A stretch of DNA of 5,626 nucleotides from an uncultured Prevotella sp. (GTDB lineage Bacteria > Bacteroidota > Bacteroidia > Bacteroidales > Bacteroidaceae): contig USSA01000183.1 of the NCBI GenBank assembly GCA_900557255.1, forward strand, positions 1-5,626, read 5' to 3'. Shown piece by piece: positions 5,573-5,626 of this stretch. The first letter of the stretch is position 1, and each line of letters starts with the position of its first letter. Made by a program: the position numbers and the translations under genes. The notes beneath the pieces are model-generated. The model worked only from the letters and a program-made list of their open reading frames with translations, searched no databases and had not been told where the DNA came from.

Positions 5573-5626
5573 AGCGGAAAACGGGACTCGGACCCGCGAC
5601 CCCAACCTTGGCAAGGTTGTGCTCTA
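5573..5626 (-). tRNA. tRNA-Gly, anticodon GCC, 5' end cut by window edge
   Basis: The visible part starts in the D arm (TAGAGCA). The anticodon stem CAACC/GGTTG encloses the loop TTGCCAA, giving anticodon GCC. The T arm is CGGG-TCCGAGT-CCCG and the 3' acceptor strand ends in CCGC with discriminator T. No CCA is encoded. About 20 bases of the 5' side lie beyond the window. It is the first member of a tandem pair with tRNA-Leu. Confidence 0.93.

Noticed and set aside
1..5626. CRISPR array, insertion sequence, integrase or phage gene, despite two tRNA genes that could serve as integration sites
   Set aside because: No repeat-spacer periodicity, transposase or integrase motif, and no duplicated tRNA 3' end is visible. 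Gene content is ordinary core genome apart from the small-ORF spacer.

Overview
The window looks like a chromosomal housekeeping segment from a member of the Bacteroidota, most likely Prevotellaceae (Prevotella/Segatella-like). Three things point there: promoters of the Bacteroidota form TAnnTTTG instead of the E. coli -35/-10 pair, start codons without Shine-Dalgarno sequences, and protein content (KISTS-type MetG, a DUF4369/thioredoxin-like lipoprotein, a YifB/ComM ATPase with a four-cysteine cluster). The genus is inferred from family resemblance. All supported genes lie on the minus strand, so the window reads from right to left.

Right end (5626 to 4442): a 5'-truncated tRNA-Gly(GCC), then tRNA-Leu(UAA), then a 335-residue lipoprotein gene that begins about 17 bases after the tRNA-Leu. 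No terminator is visible in that gap, so the lipoprotein mRNA may be produced by processing of a tRNA precursor. Its thioredoxin-like domain has lost the CXXC active site.

Middle right (4399 to 2849): yifB/comM, a complete Mg-chelatase-like AAA+ ATPase, 42 bases downstream of the lipoprotein gene and probably co-transcribed with it. A strong inverted repeat at 2703-2748 probably ends this transcript.

Middle (2848 to 1968): about 880 bases with no conventional gene, but not empty. I read a separate minus-strand unit here. A clean TAnnTTTGC promoter element (2498-2505) precedes a 32-codon ORF for a small one-helix membrane peptide (2336-2434). A roughly 200-base structured 3' region follows, with two tandem hairpins, a stem-loop displaying GGAGGAGU, and an intrinsic terminator at 2125-2157. 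Upstream lie three copies of GGGGTAAT in alternating orientation and a series of TTTTG tracts phased at 11-13 bp. I do not recognise this peptide or RNA; it is the best candidate for something undescribed.

Left end (1967 to 1): metG, methionyl-tRNA synthetase, with its own TAnnTTTGC promoter. The gene runs off the left edge, losing roughly the last 25 residues of its C-terminal tRNA-binding domain. Two tRNAs plus metG give the segment a translation flavour, but the genes do not otherwise form one pathway.
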